DNA from: Singulisphaera sp. GP187
GTDB lineage: Bacteria > Planctomycetota > Phycisphaerae > Phycisphaerales > SM1A02
Reading direction: 5' to 3'
Length of the DNA: 39,831 bases
Assembly: GCA_945862215.1 (NCBI GenBank)
Contig: CAMAXY010000023.1
Span: forward strand, 1-39,831
How positions within the stretch are numbered: position 1 is the first letter of the stretch; each line of letters opens with the position of its first letter. A program made the translations under genes and the position numbers. The notes beneath the pieces are model-generated. The model worked only from the letters and a program-made list of their open reading frames with translations, searched no databases and was not told the DNA's origin. Below are positions 7,707-16,130 of this stretch, piece by piece.

Positions 7707-9485
7707 TCAATCTTGCAGCGAAACGATGCGAAATGCATCGACATCAATGATCCCGCAATCAGAAACCTTCAAGTGTGGGATCACAGAAAGCGGCAAGAAT
7801 GCCAATTGCATGAATGGGTCCGAGAGTGATCCTCCAAGCAATTCATATGCCTTCTGCATCGCATGCTGACTTTTCGCAACAGAATCTGGTGTTTGGTCAG
7901 AAAGTAATCCAGCAATTGCCAACGGCAATTCCGCCAGAATTTTTCCACCTTGCACAATACATTGGCCTCCGCCGATTTCTGCAAGTCTCTGTGCTGCAAC
8001 AAACATATCCAATGGATCGACTCCCGCAACGCTCAAGTTGTGAGCATCATGACCAACAGTGCTCGCGATCGCACCACTGCGAAGTCCAAATCCTTGGACA
8101 AGACCAACGCCGATTTTTCCTCCACGTCCATGTCTTTCGATCGATGCAAGAATCAGCAGGTCTCGAGTCACATCTGCATGCAAGACTCCGTCAACAACGC
8201 GGGGAACCTCACGCTTGGAAGCGGTCACGATTTGTCCTGGAATGATTCCAACAACTCGTGCTGGTAAATTTTCTTTCGCAGCGAGCGCAAATGATTTTTC
8301 GCTGAATCCACTTGGTAGATGAACCGTCTTTCGAAGAAAAGAAGGAATGTCAATTGTCGCAACGCGCTGAACGCACTGCCCTGACTCCGCAATCAATCGA
8401 CCGCCGACGAAAGTCGCATCGATTTTCAAGTCGCTCCAGTTTCCAGACTTGGTCTGGGCGATCGATAAATCTGCCGCCATCCCAGGCGCAATCGCACCAT
8501 ATTCATGCAATCCAAAATGTTCCGCGACATGCAGTGACGACATCGCCACAGCTGTTGGCCCATCGAATCCCATTGCTGCTGCTCTTCGAATGACGCGATC
8601 GAGATGACCGTCGTCTGCAACTTCGCAAGCGTGCACATCATCAGTACACAAACAAAATCGATGCGCGTTTGCTTGCGTGACAGCGGGCAACAACGCGGCA
8701 AGATTGCGCGCCGCACTTCCTTCGCGAATAAAAACCCGTTGCCCCGCAGAGATTTTTTCAATTGCTTCATCGGCCGTAAAGCACTCGTGATCGCTTGAAG
8801 GACCAGCAGCAACATATGCCTGTAATGATCGACCGCGCAGCCCTGGCGCATGTCCATCGACACGACCGCGTCGCTCAAGACCAAGTCCAATCTTTGCAAG
8901 AAGCGCAGTATCACCAGCGATCGTCCCTGGGAAGTTCATCATTTCAGCAAGTGCGATCACTCGCGGATCATCGAAGAGTGGCTCAAGGTCTGCACGCTCT
9001 AAAACTGCGTTGGCCGTTTCCATCGAACTTGCAGGGACACAACTCGATGCCGTAAACCAAATTCGCATCGGTGTATTTGCCGCATCAGCCATCATCCAAC
9101 GAATTCCTGGAATGCCACAGACATTGGCAATTTCGTGCGGATCCGCAACCAATCCTGTCGTTCCATGCGGTACGACAAGCTCGGCACATGCCGATGGCGG
9201 CAACATCGTGCTTTCAATATGAATGTGCGCATCGATGAACCCAGGCAAGATGATTCTTCCAGAAGCATCGACGCGTTCGCGTGCCGCGATATCAATCCCA
9301 GTATCAATCCCAGTATCAATCCCAGTTGGAAGGACCGCTGCAATTCGACCACCAAAGATCAACACAGAAGCGGGGCGGATTTGTCGTGTGAAGACATCGA
9401 CAATCATTCCGTTCTCGATGACGAGATCTCCCGGAGCATCGCCTCGAGCAACACGCAAAAATTCTGGGTCTGTGCGCGCGATCAT
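7707..9485 (-). CDS. ade: Adenine deaminase
   Basis: A 592-residue amidohydrolase of the bacterial adenine deaminase family (adenine to hypoxanthine plus ammonia; purine salvage; cytoplasm; metal dependent). Motifs: G-F-I-D-A-H-I-H-I-E-S-T-M with metal ligands His87 and His89, D-P-H-E-I-A-N-V (115-122), D-G-H-A-P-G-L, a D-H-E, I-R-E-G-S, and C-T-D-D. Length matches the family. The C-terminal adenine deaminase domain (G-L-R-S-G-A-I-A-S-T-V-G-H-D-A-H-N) is also complete. One oddity: residues 54-65 are T-G-I-D repeated three times, encoded by a perfect 3-copy 12-bp tandem repeat (9291-9326) in the N-terminal beta region, unlikely to touch the active site. No operon partner is evident. Confidence 0.95.
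   Translation of the reverse strand: MIARTDPEFLRVARGDAPGDLVIENGMIVDVFTRQIRPASVLIFGGRIAAVLPTGIDTGIDTGIDIAARERVDASGRIILPGFIDAHIHIESTMLPPSACAELVVPHGTTGLVADPHEIANVCGIPGIRWMMADAANTPMRIWFTASSCVPASSMETANAVLERADLEPLFDDPRVIALAEMMNFPGTIAGDTALLAKIGLGLERRGRVDGHAPGLRGRSLQAYVAAGPSSDHECFTADEAIEKISAGQRVFIREGSAARNLAALLPAVTQANAHRFCLCTDDVHACEVADDGHLDRVIRRAAAMGFDGPTAVAMSSLHVAEHFGLHEYGAIAPGMAADLSIAQTKSGNWSDLKIDATFVGGRLIAESGQCVQRVATIDIPSFLRKTVHLPSGFSEKSFALAAKENLPARVVGIIPGQIVTASKREVPRVVDGVLHADVTRDLLILASIERHGRGGKIGVGLVQGFGLRSGAIASTVGHDAHNLSVAGVDPLDMFVAAQRLAEIGGGQCIVQGGKILAELPLAIAGLLSDQTPDSVAKSQHAMQKAYELLGGSLSDPFMQLAFLPLSVIPHLKVSDCGIIDVDAFRIVSLQD
9291..9326. repeat. 12-bp tandem repeat, 3 copies, inside ade
   Basis: Three perfect copies of ATCAATCCCAGT in a row, in frame with ade, giving three T-G-I-D units. 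The unit length keeps the reading frame, so copy number can change without breaking the gene. A second 12-bp tandem repeat with a different unit lies at 13230-13282. Confidence 0.95.
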
Positions 9486-9527
9486 GAAATCAACTCGTCA
9501 TTTGGAGAGACCATGGATGAGTAATAA

Positions 9528-10268
9528 TCATTTCGAGGCAGGTGGAGAGAGTGCAGATTTAGTACTGGGACTCCCTTCCACACCACCGAATGCGGCTTGC
9601 CTCGGCGTCATGCCACTTGGAACGCGAGCGAGTCCCGTGGCAATCGCTTCTTTGATGAAGTCATCCACTAATTTATCTGCGGCAGCTTTCCCCTCCGCGT
9701 TGGTAACCGCCAGATAGATCCGGCCAATTGCCCACGCAGAATAATTCCAATCATTATTACTTTGACCACCTGCAGATCTCATGGCATTGATAAAAAGATC
9801 TGCGTTTTCAAGATATGTGGTTTTTTCGTCGACAATCTTGCCGTCACGGGTATATCTCCCTTGATAAGCAAACCACGTATTTGACTGGACTTCTTCTTGC
9901 AACACCCTGACAACTCGGCCAGCTGCCGACAGAATGAATTCGTCCTTTGCTGGACGAGAAATATACGAGCCGCCGTCAATGAATTCTGTGAGAGTGATTT
10001 TGTTTCCAGCTGCATCCATTTCATCAATCGACCGACTTCGTTCTTTGACTGCTCGTATCGCAAGTTGCTCGCCTACAGAAGTTGCGGGCAGTCGATCTTG
10101 ATGATCGCCTGCATATTCCAGTATGGCTTTCTGCACGAGTGGGATTTGCAGATCGAGAATAGTGGGCAGGTCGTATGAGTCTGGGATTGCACTCGGAGTC
10201 GAGCATCCAATCATCGCAGTGAGAGATAGAACAATCAACGCACTTGTGATTTTCCCAGTGATCGTCAT
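9528..10268 (-). CDS. Predicted lipoprotein of unknown function
   Basis: A 246-residue protein when started at the ATG at 10268. The N-terminus M-T-I-T-G-K, a hydrophobic run and M-I-G-C-S-T form a lipoprotein signal with the acylated cysteine at Cys22. In-frame alternatives are ATG 10298 and TTG 10322; none has a clear Shine-Dalgarno, so the start is chosen on signal-peptide length. The mature part is mostly helical and charged, with W-F-A-Y-Q-G-R-Y-T-R-D-G-K near the middle and a Pro/Ser-rich end. I do not recognise the family and assign no function. It stands between ade and a GYF_2-like gene on the same strand. Confidence 0.65.
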   Translation of the reverse strand: MTITGKITSALIVLSLTAMIGCSTPSAIPDSYDLPTILDLQIPLVQKAILEYAGDHQDRLPATSVGEQLAIRAVKERSRSIDEMDAAGNKITLTEFIDGGSYISRPAKDEFILSAAGRVVRVLQEEVQSNTWFAYQGRYTRDGKIVDEKTTYLENADLFINAMRSAGGQSNNDWNYSAWAIGRIYLAVTNAEGKAAADKLVDDFIKEAIATGLARVPSGMTPRQAAFGGVEGSPSTKSALSPPASK

Positions 10269-10333
10269 GAATCGAACAGAAAGTTTGGCGGTCTCCATAT
10301 GTCTAATGTAACCAATCGGCAAAATGTGCAGGG

Positions 10334-10912
10334 CTAGACAGAGGCGGGAATTGAAGCTTTCGCAGAGTGGTTGATCAGAGTCTGCAGATCAGGCAGAGAG
10401 TCAACATCGACGCGCAAGATCTCTCCTTTGCGCGGAGGTCCGAGCGCGGGGAAATTCGTCATGATTGCTGCGGATCGAATTCGTAGCAACGGGATGTAAA
10501 CAATCGCAGAAAAATCCGAAAACTCGACCATCATTCCGTCCGTGGTCAGCCCTGCAAGGAGTCCGACAACGAATTGATCACTTTGGTGTTCGCCACCGTG
10601 AGCACAAACTTGGATCGTTGTATGAAGCGCGCGGTGCAAGAGGTGATGTATCGATTCAGGCGGTCGTGCCGGAGATTTTTGTTCCTGTCGCGGCGTTTCG
10701 CGCGGCGACTCCTTCAACTCGGGTTCGACTGGATTTTGCGCAACATTCAGAAGTCCAGGAACGCTACTTGCAGAGATCCAATCATCTCGGCCTGCTTGTT
10801 GAATAAAAGTTTCTGCGGTGATGATCTTTGATCGCGCAGCTTCCCTCAGAGCGTCTGCAAGCAGCCAACCTGATACTTCATCCCCATTTTTAAATCTGTA
10901 TTTCACACCCAC
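10334..10912 (-). CDS. Protein with N-terminal GYF_2-like domain and PilZ-like beta region
   Basis: A 192-residue protein. The start is fixed by a strong ribosome-binding site: AAGGAGG followed by five bases and GTG at 10912, giving M-G-V-K-Y-R-F. A longer frame to 10975 exists but would contain that site inside the coding sequence. Residues 3-52 (K-Y-R-F-K-N-G-D-E-V-S-G-W, then D-A-L-R-E-A, then W-I-S-A-S-S-V-P-G-L) resemble the GYF_2/DUF4339 domain, a short adaptor fold often fused to membrane or structural proteins. A Pro/Glu-rich linker follows. The last ~85 residues are predicted beta-rich (V-V-G-L-L-A-G-L-T-T-D-G-M-M-V-E-F, then I-P-L-L-R-I-R-S). Function is unknown. Confidence 0.65.
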   Translation of the reverse strand: MGVKYRFKNGDEVSGWLLADALREAARSKIITAETFIQQAGRDDWISASSVPGLLNVAQNPVEPELKESPRETPRQEQKSPARPPESIHHLLHRALHTTIQVCAHGGEHQSDQFVVGLLAGLTTDGMMVEFSDFSAIVYIPLLRIRSAAIMTNFPALGPPRKGEILRVDVDSLPDLQTLINHSAKASIPASV

Positions 10913-10926
10913 GAGAACCTCCTTCC
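10913..10926 (-). promoter_or_regulatory. Strong Shine-Dalgarno deciding a GTG start
   Basis: On the minus strand AAGGAGG precedes GTG (10912-10910) by five bases. Clear Shine-Dalgarno sites are rare in this window, so this one is good evidence for the GTG start over the upstream in-frame start. Confidence 0.8.
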
Positions 10927-11101
10927 GCGCAGAGCGCGAATGGCGAAGCGCGGATCTAGGGCAACCCACCGTCACCCACTGTCAATATGTTATCGCCGAA
11001 ATGCGCTTTTCAACCAAAAAAATTCGTGCCTGTGATGCGGAAATTTCTTCTGTTTTCATTTACATTTAACAACATCAGTGCGTTGAATCGCACATCCATG
11101 T

Positions 11102-11175
11102 GTCCCGGTAGCTCAGTTGGATAGAGCAGCAGATTTCTAATCTGCAGGTCGGTGGTTCGAGCCCACCCCGGGACG
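11102..11175 (+). tRNA. tRNA-Arg (anticodon TCT)
   Basis: A complete cloverleaf can be drawn by hand: acceptor stem GTCCCGG (11102-11108) with CCGGGAC (11168-11174) and discriminator G; D arm GCTC/GAGC; anticodon stem GCAGA/TCTGC with loop TTTCTAA, anticodon TCT reading AGA; T arm GGTGG-TTCGAGC-CCACC. The 3' CCA is not encoded. A run of T follows directly and may end transcription. Confidence 0.97.
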
Positions 11176-11196
11176 TTTTTCACTCTTTGGTTACGG

Positions 11197-11751
11197 TCAG
11201 GATCCACTTGGTTTGGCCACGTTCACAGTCAAAACGCGCTTGTCTGCAGGTGGTACACCTTTTTCCCATGAGCGCGCAAGAGTGAAGGTCAGCACAGAAG
11301 ACCCTGCTTGCGAAACATCGAATTCGAAGATGCACAGAACGGATCCGCCAGGTTTTTGTGCATTCACGGGAGTGATTGTTCCCGTTCCATTTGACCAATT
11401 GAATTGCGGCAACAAGATTGGCGCAGGGCTGGAATTCGAAGCATCGCTCGCAACTTTCCACTCGAATCCAGTACCAGAACTCATTTGAAGCTCCACTCGC
11501 AATAGGTCGCCGACATTCGCCTTCGTTGTCGTCGTTGAACCAAGTTGCACAGTGTCAACTCCATTTGATGATGTGATTTTCGATTCGCCACCGGTGACGG
11601 TATCGCGCAGTTGGCAGATGATTCTGCGTTGAGGAGCGATTGGAGTTCTCCCAGTGAGTGTTTCGGCGGGTGGATTCGCTGCATTGTCTTTATTGCAACT
11701 GGTGGAAGCCAAGATAAGGATGGCAGTCGTTGAGAGGAGAATATTTCGCAT
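11197..11751 (-). CDS. Lipoprotein with chagasin-like (I42) protease-inhibitor domain
   Basis: A 184-residue predicted lipoprotein: residues 1-18 are a signal peptide and the lipobox ends S-T-S-C with Cys19. The C-terminal half (about 75-180) matches the chagasin/I42 layout of cysteine-protease inhibitors: V-G-D-L-L-R-V-E-L; then S-S-G-T-G-F-E-W (residues 91-98) in the place of the NPTTG loop; P-G-G-S-V in the place of the second loop; and R-S-W-E-K-G (160-165) in the place of the R-P-W loop, followed by a final beta strand. In the family these three loops wedge into papain-type proteases. It would act in the periplasm or on the outer membrane. Loop sequences deviate from consensus, so inhibition is not certain. 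The tRNA lies 22 bases beyond the gene's 3' end. Confidence 0.75.
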   Translation of the reverse strand: MRNILLSTTAILILASTSCNKDNAANPPAETLTGRTPIAPQRRIICQLRDTVTGGESKITSSNGVDTVQLGSTTTTKANVGDLLRVELQMSSGTGFEWKVASDASNSSPAPILLPQFNWSNGTGTITPVNAQKPGGSVLCIFEFDVSQAGSSVLTFTLARSWEKGVPPADKRVLTVNVAKPSGS

Positions 11752-11785
11752 GAATCAATAATACCTTCTCATTATCATCACACAG

Positions 11786-12625
11786 ATGCATACGTTGCTT
11801 GGCATGAGCGAGCGGATCAGCAGGATTCTTGCGATTGCATTGTTCGCTGCAACAGTTCTGTCACTCTTGTCACTGCGAGAGCGAGTCTTTTCGAATTCGC
11901 CGATCTCTCTTTCAATTCCTATCTTGATGTATCACCATGTTGGTGATTGGGGAGAATCTCGCGCGGACTGGGCGCCGTGGGTTGTACGACCGAAAGAATT
12001 TCGTGCGCAGATGGATTGGCTGGTCGCCAATGGATTTCACACGATCACCTTTCGAGAATTGCTTGCAGGACAAAAAGCGGGAGAATCAGTACCAGCGAAG
12101 TCGGTCATCATTTCATTCGATGATGGATGGTCGGAGCAAGAAGGCGTCGTGCGTGCCGAGCTGGAACCACGAGGGATGCATGCTGTCTTCTTCGTCTATA
12201 CCGCTGCAGTAGGCGCCACGCCGAATAATTCTGGTTACATCTCGTGGCAGCAGTTGCGAATTCTTGAATCTGCTGGACACGAAGTTCAGTCGCACACCAT
12301 TTCTCATGGACGACTGACGGAGATGCCGCCTTCACAACTTGATCGTGAAATGCGCGAGAGTCGTGCGACGATCGAAAAAGAAATGCGTCACCCAGTCAAA
12401 GTGATTGCGTATCCATTTGGAATTTATGACGAGCGAGTGATGCGCGCTGCATCTGCTGCGGGCTATGAATTTGGTTTGCGAGCGGATGCAGATCTGGTGG
12501 TGGGCAAGCCACTGCAATATCGGATGCCCCGCATTCGGGTTGGATATGAAGATGGAATAGAAGTCTTTGCAGATGCGATGATGCTTTCGCAATCGCAAAT
12601 CAACGCGCAGAAGCCCAAGCAATGA
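11786..12625 (+). CDS. Polysaccharide deacetylase (NodB domain, CE4)
   Basis: A 279-residue protein with an N-terminal membrane anchor or signal (about residues 12-32) and a NodB-type domain. Motifs in order: L-M-Y-H-H-V; S-F-D-D-G-W (Asp112/Asp113, catalytic base and metal ligand); S-H-T-I-S-H-G (His170 and His174, metal ligands); A-Y-P-F-G; and M-P-R-I-R-V near the end. This arrangement is that of PgaB/IcaB-like deacetylases that remove N- or O-acetyl groups from polysaccharides or peptidoglycan in the envelope. Start is ATG 11786; ATG 11804 is possible. Its 3' end overlaps the convergent HutD gene by 26 bases. Confidence 0.88.
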   Translation: MHTLLGMSERISRILAIALFAATVLSLLSLRERVFSNSPISLSIPILMYHHVGDWGESRADWAPWVVRPKEFRAQMDWLVANGFHTITFRELLAGQKAGESVPAKSVIISFDDGWSEQEGVVRAELEPRGMHAVFFVYTAAVGATPNNSGYISWQQLRILESAGHEVQSHTISHGRLTEMPPSQLDREMRESRATIEKEMRHPVKVIAYPFGIYDERVMRAASAAGYEFGLRADADLVVGKPLQYRMPRIRVGYEDGIEVFADAMMLSQSQINAQKPKQ

Positions 12626-13172
12626 CCAGCACGCTTTCACGATCGGATTCGATTATCACTCGTGCGCTTGTGACCAATGTGTGGCCAGTCGCAATCTTGA
12701 TGGATTGTCCTTCGCAGTGAATTGTCGAGCCCGCCGATGCGGAAACTCCATGAATTACAATGATTTCGCCTTCGACAATCGTGGATCCAGTTTCTCTGCG
12801 CACTCGCATTCCGCCTTGCCAGCGGTTGCGGCGTAAAAACCAATTCACATCTCGCACGCTTGAGCCGATGGGATCTCCTATCACTATTTCTTCGCCAGCG
12901 AATGAGAGCGCGTCGCCAGATTTTGGAAGTCTCGTCCAAACACTGCTGCGTTCGATGCGCATTCCATCGCCGTGGAGACACGCAATCCATCGATCGACGC
13001 CTGGGAATTTGGAAAAGTCAGCACGAGTCGGGACATCAGCAACTGAAAGTCGCCAAGTCCATGAATCACTTTGATCGTGATGCGAATCTGCGTCCGTTGC
13101 AATTTCCAGAGTGCTGCCAAGTCCGTTCGCCCACGGCATCGAGCGCGAAGATTCGGGAGTGAGAATCTGCAT
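12600..13172 (-). CDS. HutD/Ves family cupin-like protein
   Basis: A 190-residue protein starting M-Q-I-L-T-P-E-S-S-R-S-M-P-W-A-N-G-L-G-S-T-L-E-I-A, the usual HutD/Ves beginning. Other landmarks: W-R-L-S-V-A-D-V..A-D-F-S-K-F-P-G-V-D-R-W-I-A-C-L-H-G-D-G-M and R-D-V-N-W-F-L-R-R. The family has a bicupin-like fold; HutD is linked to histidine-utilisation genes and Ves is stress related, but the biochemical role is not settled. No hut genes are visible here. The frame is open to 13289 through a 12-bp tandem repeat that would encode repeated G-C-I-R; I place the start at ATG 13172 on family alignment, leaving the repeat upstream. No Shine-Dalgarno is seen. Confidence 0.85.
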   Translation of the reverse strand: MQILTPESSRSMPWANGLGSTLEIATDADSHHDQSDSWTWRLSVADVPTRADFSKFPGVDRWIACLHGDGMRIERSSVWTRLPKSGDALSFAGEEIVIGDPIGSSVRDVNWFLRRNRWQGGMRVRRETGSTIVEGEIIVIHGVSASAGSTIHCEGQSIKIATGHTLVTSARVIIESDRESVLVIAWASAR

Positions 13173-13229
13173 CAGTTGAGGAAGCCTATGGCGAGTCTCA
13201 TTGATGTGCATTGGTTTGTGGTGCGCACG

Positions 13230-13282
13230 ACGGATACAGCCACGGATACAGCCACGGATACAGCCACGGATACAGCCACGGA
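13230..13282. repeat. 12-bp tandem repeat, 4 copies plus partial, upstream of hutD-like gene
   Basis: Four perfect copies of ACGGATACAGCC (13230-13277) followed by ACGGA. It lies about 58 bases upstream of the preferred start of the HutD-like gene, so it may alter the 5' leader length. The unit differs from the repeat in ade but has the same 12-bp length. Confidence 0.95.
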
Positions 13283-13315
13283 ACGGCATAAGTGATCAGC
13301 CGTGAAAAGATCCCG

Positions 13316-13563
13316 CCGGGCTCAGACAGTCCTCGGCGACCGACACGATCCGGTTTGCGAAATTTTTTACAAGTGCCGTCGGCCGCCTGCGGAACTCGCC
13401 CGGCAGAATTTTTCAACGGCTGGGCACGCAAGCGCGACTGATCTGAAAAACGTTCGAGCGAGAATTTGATTCGCCAACGTGGGCAGCGGAATGATTTGAA
13501 CCCCGGCGAGTTTGCAAGCCGAGCAAGTCTGCGCAGCTCGGCGCAGCATGTTTGAGCCCGGGG
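13316..13563. other. GC-rich inverted-repeat segment, possible structured RNA or palindromic element
   Basis: A 13-base arm at 13316-13328 (CCGGGCTCAGACA) can pair with 13549-13561 (TGTTTGAGCCCGG) with one G-T wobble. Inside, GCCGAGC (13518-13524) and GCTCGGC (13536-13542) form a perfect 7-bp stem with an 11-base loop, and CCCCGG (13501-13506) can pair with CCGGGG (13558-13563), competing with the outer arm. The segment is visibly richer in G+C than its flanks. No known RNA class is recognised. Confidence 0.35.
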
Positions 13564-13973
13564 CAAATCAGTCAGCTGCCAAAATCTGCACGAACCACTT
13601 TTGAGTCCATGCATGCGTCCCGCGAAGTGCGCATAAAACATTTTGAATATGTAATGCCATCGTGTGCCGTGGAAAATTGCTGGCTTGTTTTTCTCTTATG
13701 GCTTTGCGGAGACAGCGCATTTCGTCTTCTCTCTCGCACAGCGAACGAACAGCAATGGTTGAAAATTGAACTGCAAGCAACCGATTGCAATAAATCTTGC
13801 TCTGCCACCAACTTTTTCAGCCGATGCAGGTGTTGGAACGATTAAGTTTTCCCGATTTTATTCTCGGGAACTATGGATGTATTGCATTGCCGCACTGGGA
13901 CTTGTCGCATGCGCTGCGATCTGTCGGCGCGGGCGATAGCAACAATAACTTTTCAGGCGAACTACAAGGACAT

Positions 13974-16130
13974 TCAAGAAACGTTCAGCGATCGGAGATA
14001 ATCGTTCAGCGCATCTTGCTGCGATTGGAGGGTCGTCTGTTCATTCGTAGTTTGAAGCAGAATCGCCTCAAGCCGAGATTCTTGTTCATTGAACTTTGTC
14101 AAGTATCGCCGATAGACTTCTGTGTCGTGATCGATCGATGCCATGTTCTGGCGGATTCGATTCTGATCAGCATCGATCGACTGGCGTTCTTGACCAAGCA
14201 AAGCAATGCGCCCAGAGGTGGCATTCATCGTGGCCTGCATCGCAGCAGCTTTTTTCGCTGCATCAATGACCGCCTGTGAAGCTTTCTTGTCCGATGCATA
14301 TGCAAGTAGTGTTGGCATGTCGTACTGAGCGACGGAAATGCGCGAAAGAAAAGTATTTTCTTGGGCAACGACAAACGTCGCTTTTTCGCTTGGTTTTAAG
14401 GTCAATTCGAATCGGTACAAACTTTGCGTTTCTTCAGCAGCTTTCTTCGGTTCTGCCAACTCCCAACCTTGGATCTTCGCTGTTTCCACCAACATCGTTC
14501 GTCCGCGAGCAGCATCCTTATTGTTGAATGCAAATGAAGTGCGCTGAACCTGTTTGCGCGTTTCCTCGATGAAGCCATCCACGATACGAATCGAGCGCAT
14601 CGTGTTCGTGCTGTCATCTTGCACGGCAGCACTGACAGAAAGATCGACCGCATACGCAAGTAATCGTTTGTCGTTGAGAGTCATGTATCCAACTTGAGCA
14701 TCACCTGCATATGTGAACGCATCAAAGACAGCGACTGGACCAGGGATCAGTTGTAAGCCTGTGGAATTTGTCAGTTCGACTCCACGCATTGGATGGTCGA
14801 TCCCATCTGCGCGATTGAAAATGCTGACGCGCCGCCCATCAATCGCAGAAGTCAGAATTGGCAGCATCGCTGATTGCTGTCGACCAATCGAAATTGGATT
14901 CTTCATGGTGTATTGAAACGCTTCGCCTACGGAACTTGATTGTGCCTGCGCAATCGCTGACTGCTTCCAGAGTTCTTCGGATGACATTCCAGTTTCCATA
15001 TCGTTGTTGGCACCGTCGGCCATCGCTACGGATCCAAATGCTCCGCCGCTTCCACCGCCACCGTCCGCTCTATCAATCTTCAACATACTTATCTTCGCAC
15101 GAGGTGGAGGTGCAGAAACAGATGGAGCCGCCATTGCTTGGCGCAGTCGATTCTTCTCCGCAAACGCATCTCCATCTTGATAAATTCTTGGCGCAGCCCC
15201 TGCAACCGTCGGCACATCAAGGCTTGGACGTGTGATATGCAACGACTGCGAAAGATTCATTTCGAAACTGACTGGCTGACTTGCGACGAGCGCAAGCTGA
15301 ATGTTGCTCCAATCATCGTCGGTCGTGTTTTCGATGATTGCCCATCCCTGAATCATCGGTTGCTCCTTCGACTTCGCTTCGTCAGGAAGCACCAATCGAT
15401 AACTGGTCTTCCAAATGGGCATCTCATTCACATATGCGATCTTCACATCGCGAGCGGCAGTTCCACCGAATGAAAGCCCAACATTCTTAAATCGATCAGT
15501 GCTATGAGCCGCCAACGCTGCAAGCGCCTTCATCAATTCTCCGTTGAGAGCTGGGTCTTCCAGTTGTACTGAAACGATGGTGGTCAAATTGACAGATCGA
15601 ACTCCGCTCTCTGTGATTACATTCACAAATGGAATTGAGATCGCCTCCTGTGCGCTTCCTTGGGCTTGATCGCGCATCTCGCTGCCAAGTACAACTCCAG
15701 AAACCGGCCCATCTGACGTGACAAAGCGAACTTTCGTCCCTCGAAGTCTTCCCAATATTGTTGCGAGAGTCGGATTGTCTGAAAGATCGATGCTAAAACT
15801 CGCAAGTTGACGCGCGAGTGGTTCGTTCGATTCATAGGAAATCGATTGGAGCGCCTGCTGCGGATCGAAGATCACCATCGACTTCAACATGTCATTGATT
15901 TCATCTTGTGCAAAGCGCAATTGAACAGAATCTCCGCTCTTGATCATCCCGTGCCGTTCAAAATATCCCACTCCCGATCGATAGAGCGTGATTGAAGTGA
16001 TGGGCAAACGCGGCGCTGCATCAGCGCCCGTAACCGCTTGTGCCAGAGCACTGCTCGCAAATGTCATCAATCCACAAAGAGTTGCAACGGAGCAAGCAAG
16101 CGTAATTCGAATCGCAATTGGATTATTCAT
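13974..16130 (-). CDS. Exported DUF4139-like protein with C-terminal coiled coil
   Basis: A 718-residue protein. Residues 1-30 are a signal peptide (ending S-S-A-L-A). The first third is beta-rich with I-T-L-Y-R-S-G-V-G-Y-F-E. The centre carries Y-V-N-E-M-P-I-W-K-T-S-Y-R-L-V-L, then G-W-A-I-I-E-N-T-T-D-D-D-W-S-N-I-Q-L-A-L-V, which are landmarks of DUF4139-type proteins. A low-complexity Gly/Ala stretch lies around residues 350-375. The last ~90 residues are a heptad-rich coiled coil (from A-M-Q-A-T-M to the end). Function is not known; DUF4139 proteins are secreted or periplasmic. Its ATG overlaps the stop of the upstream membrane-protein gene by four bases, so it is the last gene of a three-gene operon. 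Confidence 0.8.
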   Translation of the reverse strand: MNNPIAIRITLACSVATLCGLMTFASSALAQAVTGADAAPRLPITSITLYRSGVGYFERHGMIKSGDSVQLRFAQDEINDMLKSMVIFDPQQALQSISYESNEPLARQLASFSIDLSDNPTLATILGRLRGTKVRFVTSDGPVSGVVLGSEMRDQAQGSAQEAISIPFVNVITESGVRSVNLTTIVSVQLEDPALNGELMKALAALAAHSTDRFKNVGLSFGGTAARDVKIAYVNEMPIWKTSYRLVLPDEAKSKEQPMIQGWAIIENTTDDDWSNIQLALVASQPVSFEMNLSQSLHITRPSLDVPTVAGAAPRIYQDGDAFAEKNRLRQAMAAPSVSAPPPRAKISMLKIDRADGGGGSGGAFGSVAMADGANNDMETGMSSEELWKQSAIAQAQSSSVGEAFQYTMKNPISIGRQQSAMLPILTSAIDGRRVSIFNRADGIDHPMRGVELTNSTGLQLIPGPVAVFDAFTYAGDAQVGYMTLNDKRLLAYAVDLSVSAAVQDDSTNTMRSIRIVDGFIEETRKQVQRTSFAFNNKDAARGRTMLVETAKIQGWELAEPKKAAEETQSLYRFELTLKPSEKATFVVAQENTFLSRISVAQYDMPTLLAYASDKKASQAVIDAAKKAAAMQATMNATSGRIALLGQERQSIDADQNRIRQNMASIDHDTEVYRRYLTKFNEQESRLEAILLQTTNEQTTLQSQQDALNDYLRSLNVS

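Larger units (their letters stand above)
13173..13973. other. 801-base intergenic region with tandem repeat and structured segment
   Basis: No convincing gene. It holds the 12-bp tandem repeat (13230-13282), a GC-rich segment with several inverted repeats (13316-13563), and a stretch up to 13973 that contains only short open frames. One of these, 13766-13939 (+), would encode 57 residues with one hydrophobic helix followed by R-R-G-R from a TTG start; I regard it as unproven. Confidence 0.6.

Noticed and set aside
10913..10975. Upstream start of the GYF_2-like gene at 10975
   Set aside because: A strong Shine-Dalgarno five bases before GTG 10912 lies inside that extension.
9291..13282. Short tandem repeats as a possible CRISPR
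   Set aside because: Units are only 12 bp and directly abutting, with no spacers and no cas genes.
13198..13641. 147-codon minus-strand frame across the tandem repeat and GC-rich segment
   Set aside because: No recognised domain, odd composition, and a large part is simply the translated 12-bp repeat.
13766..13939. 57-codon plus-strand frame with one hydrophobic helix and a basic tail
   Set aside because: TTG start, no ribosome-binding site and no recognised family; kept only as a note under the intergenic region.
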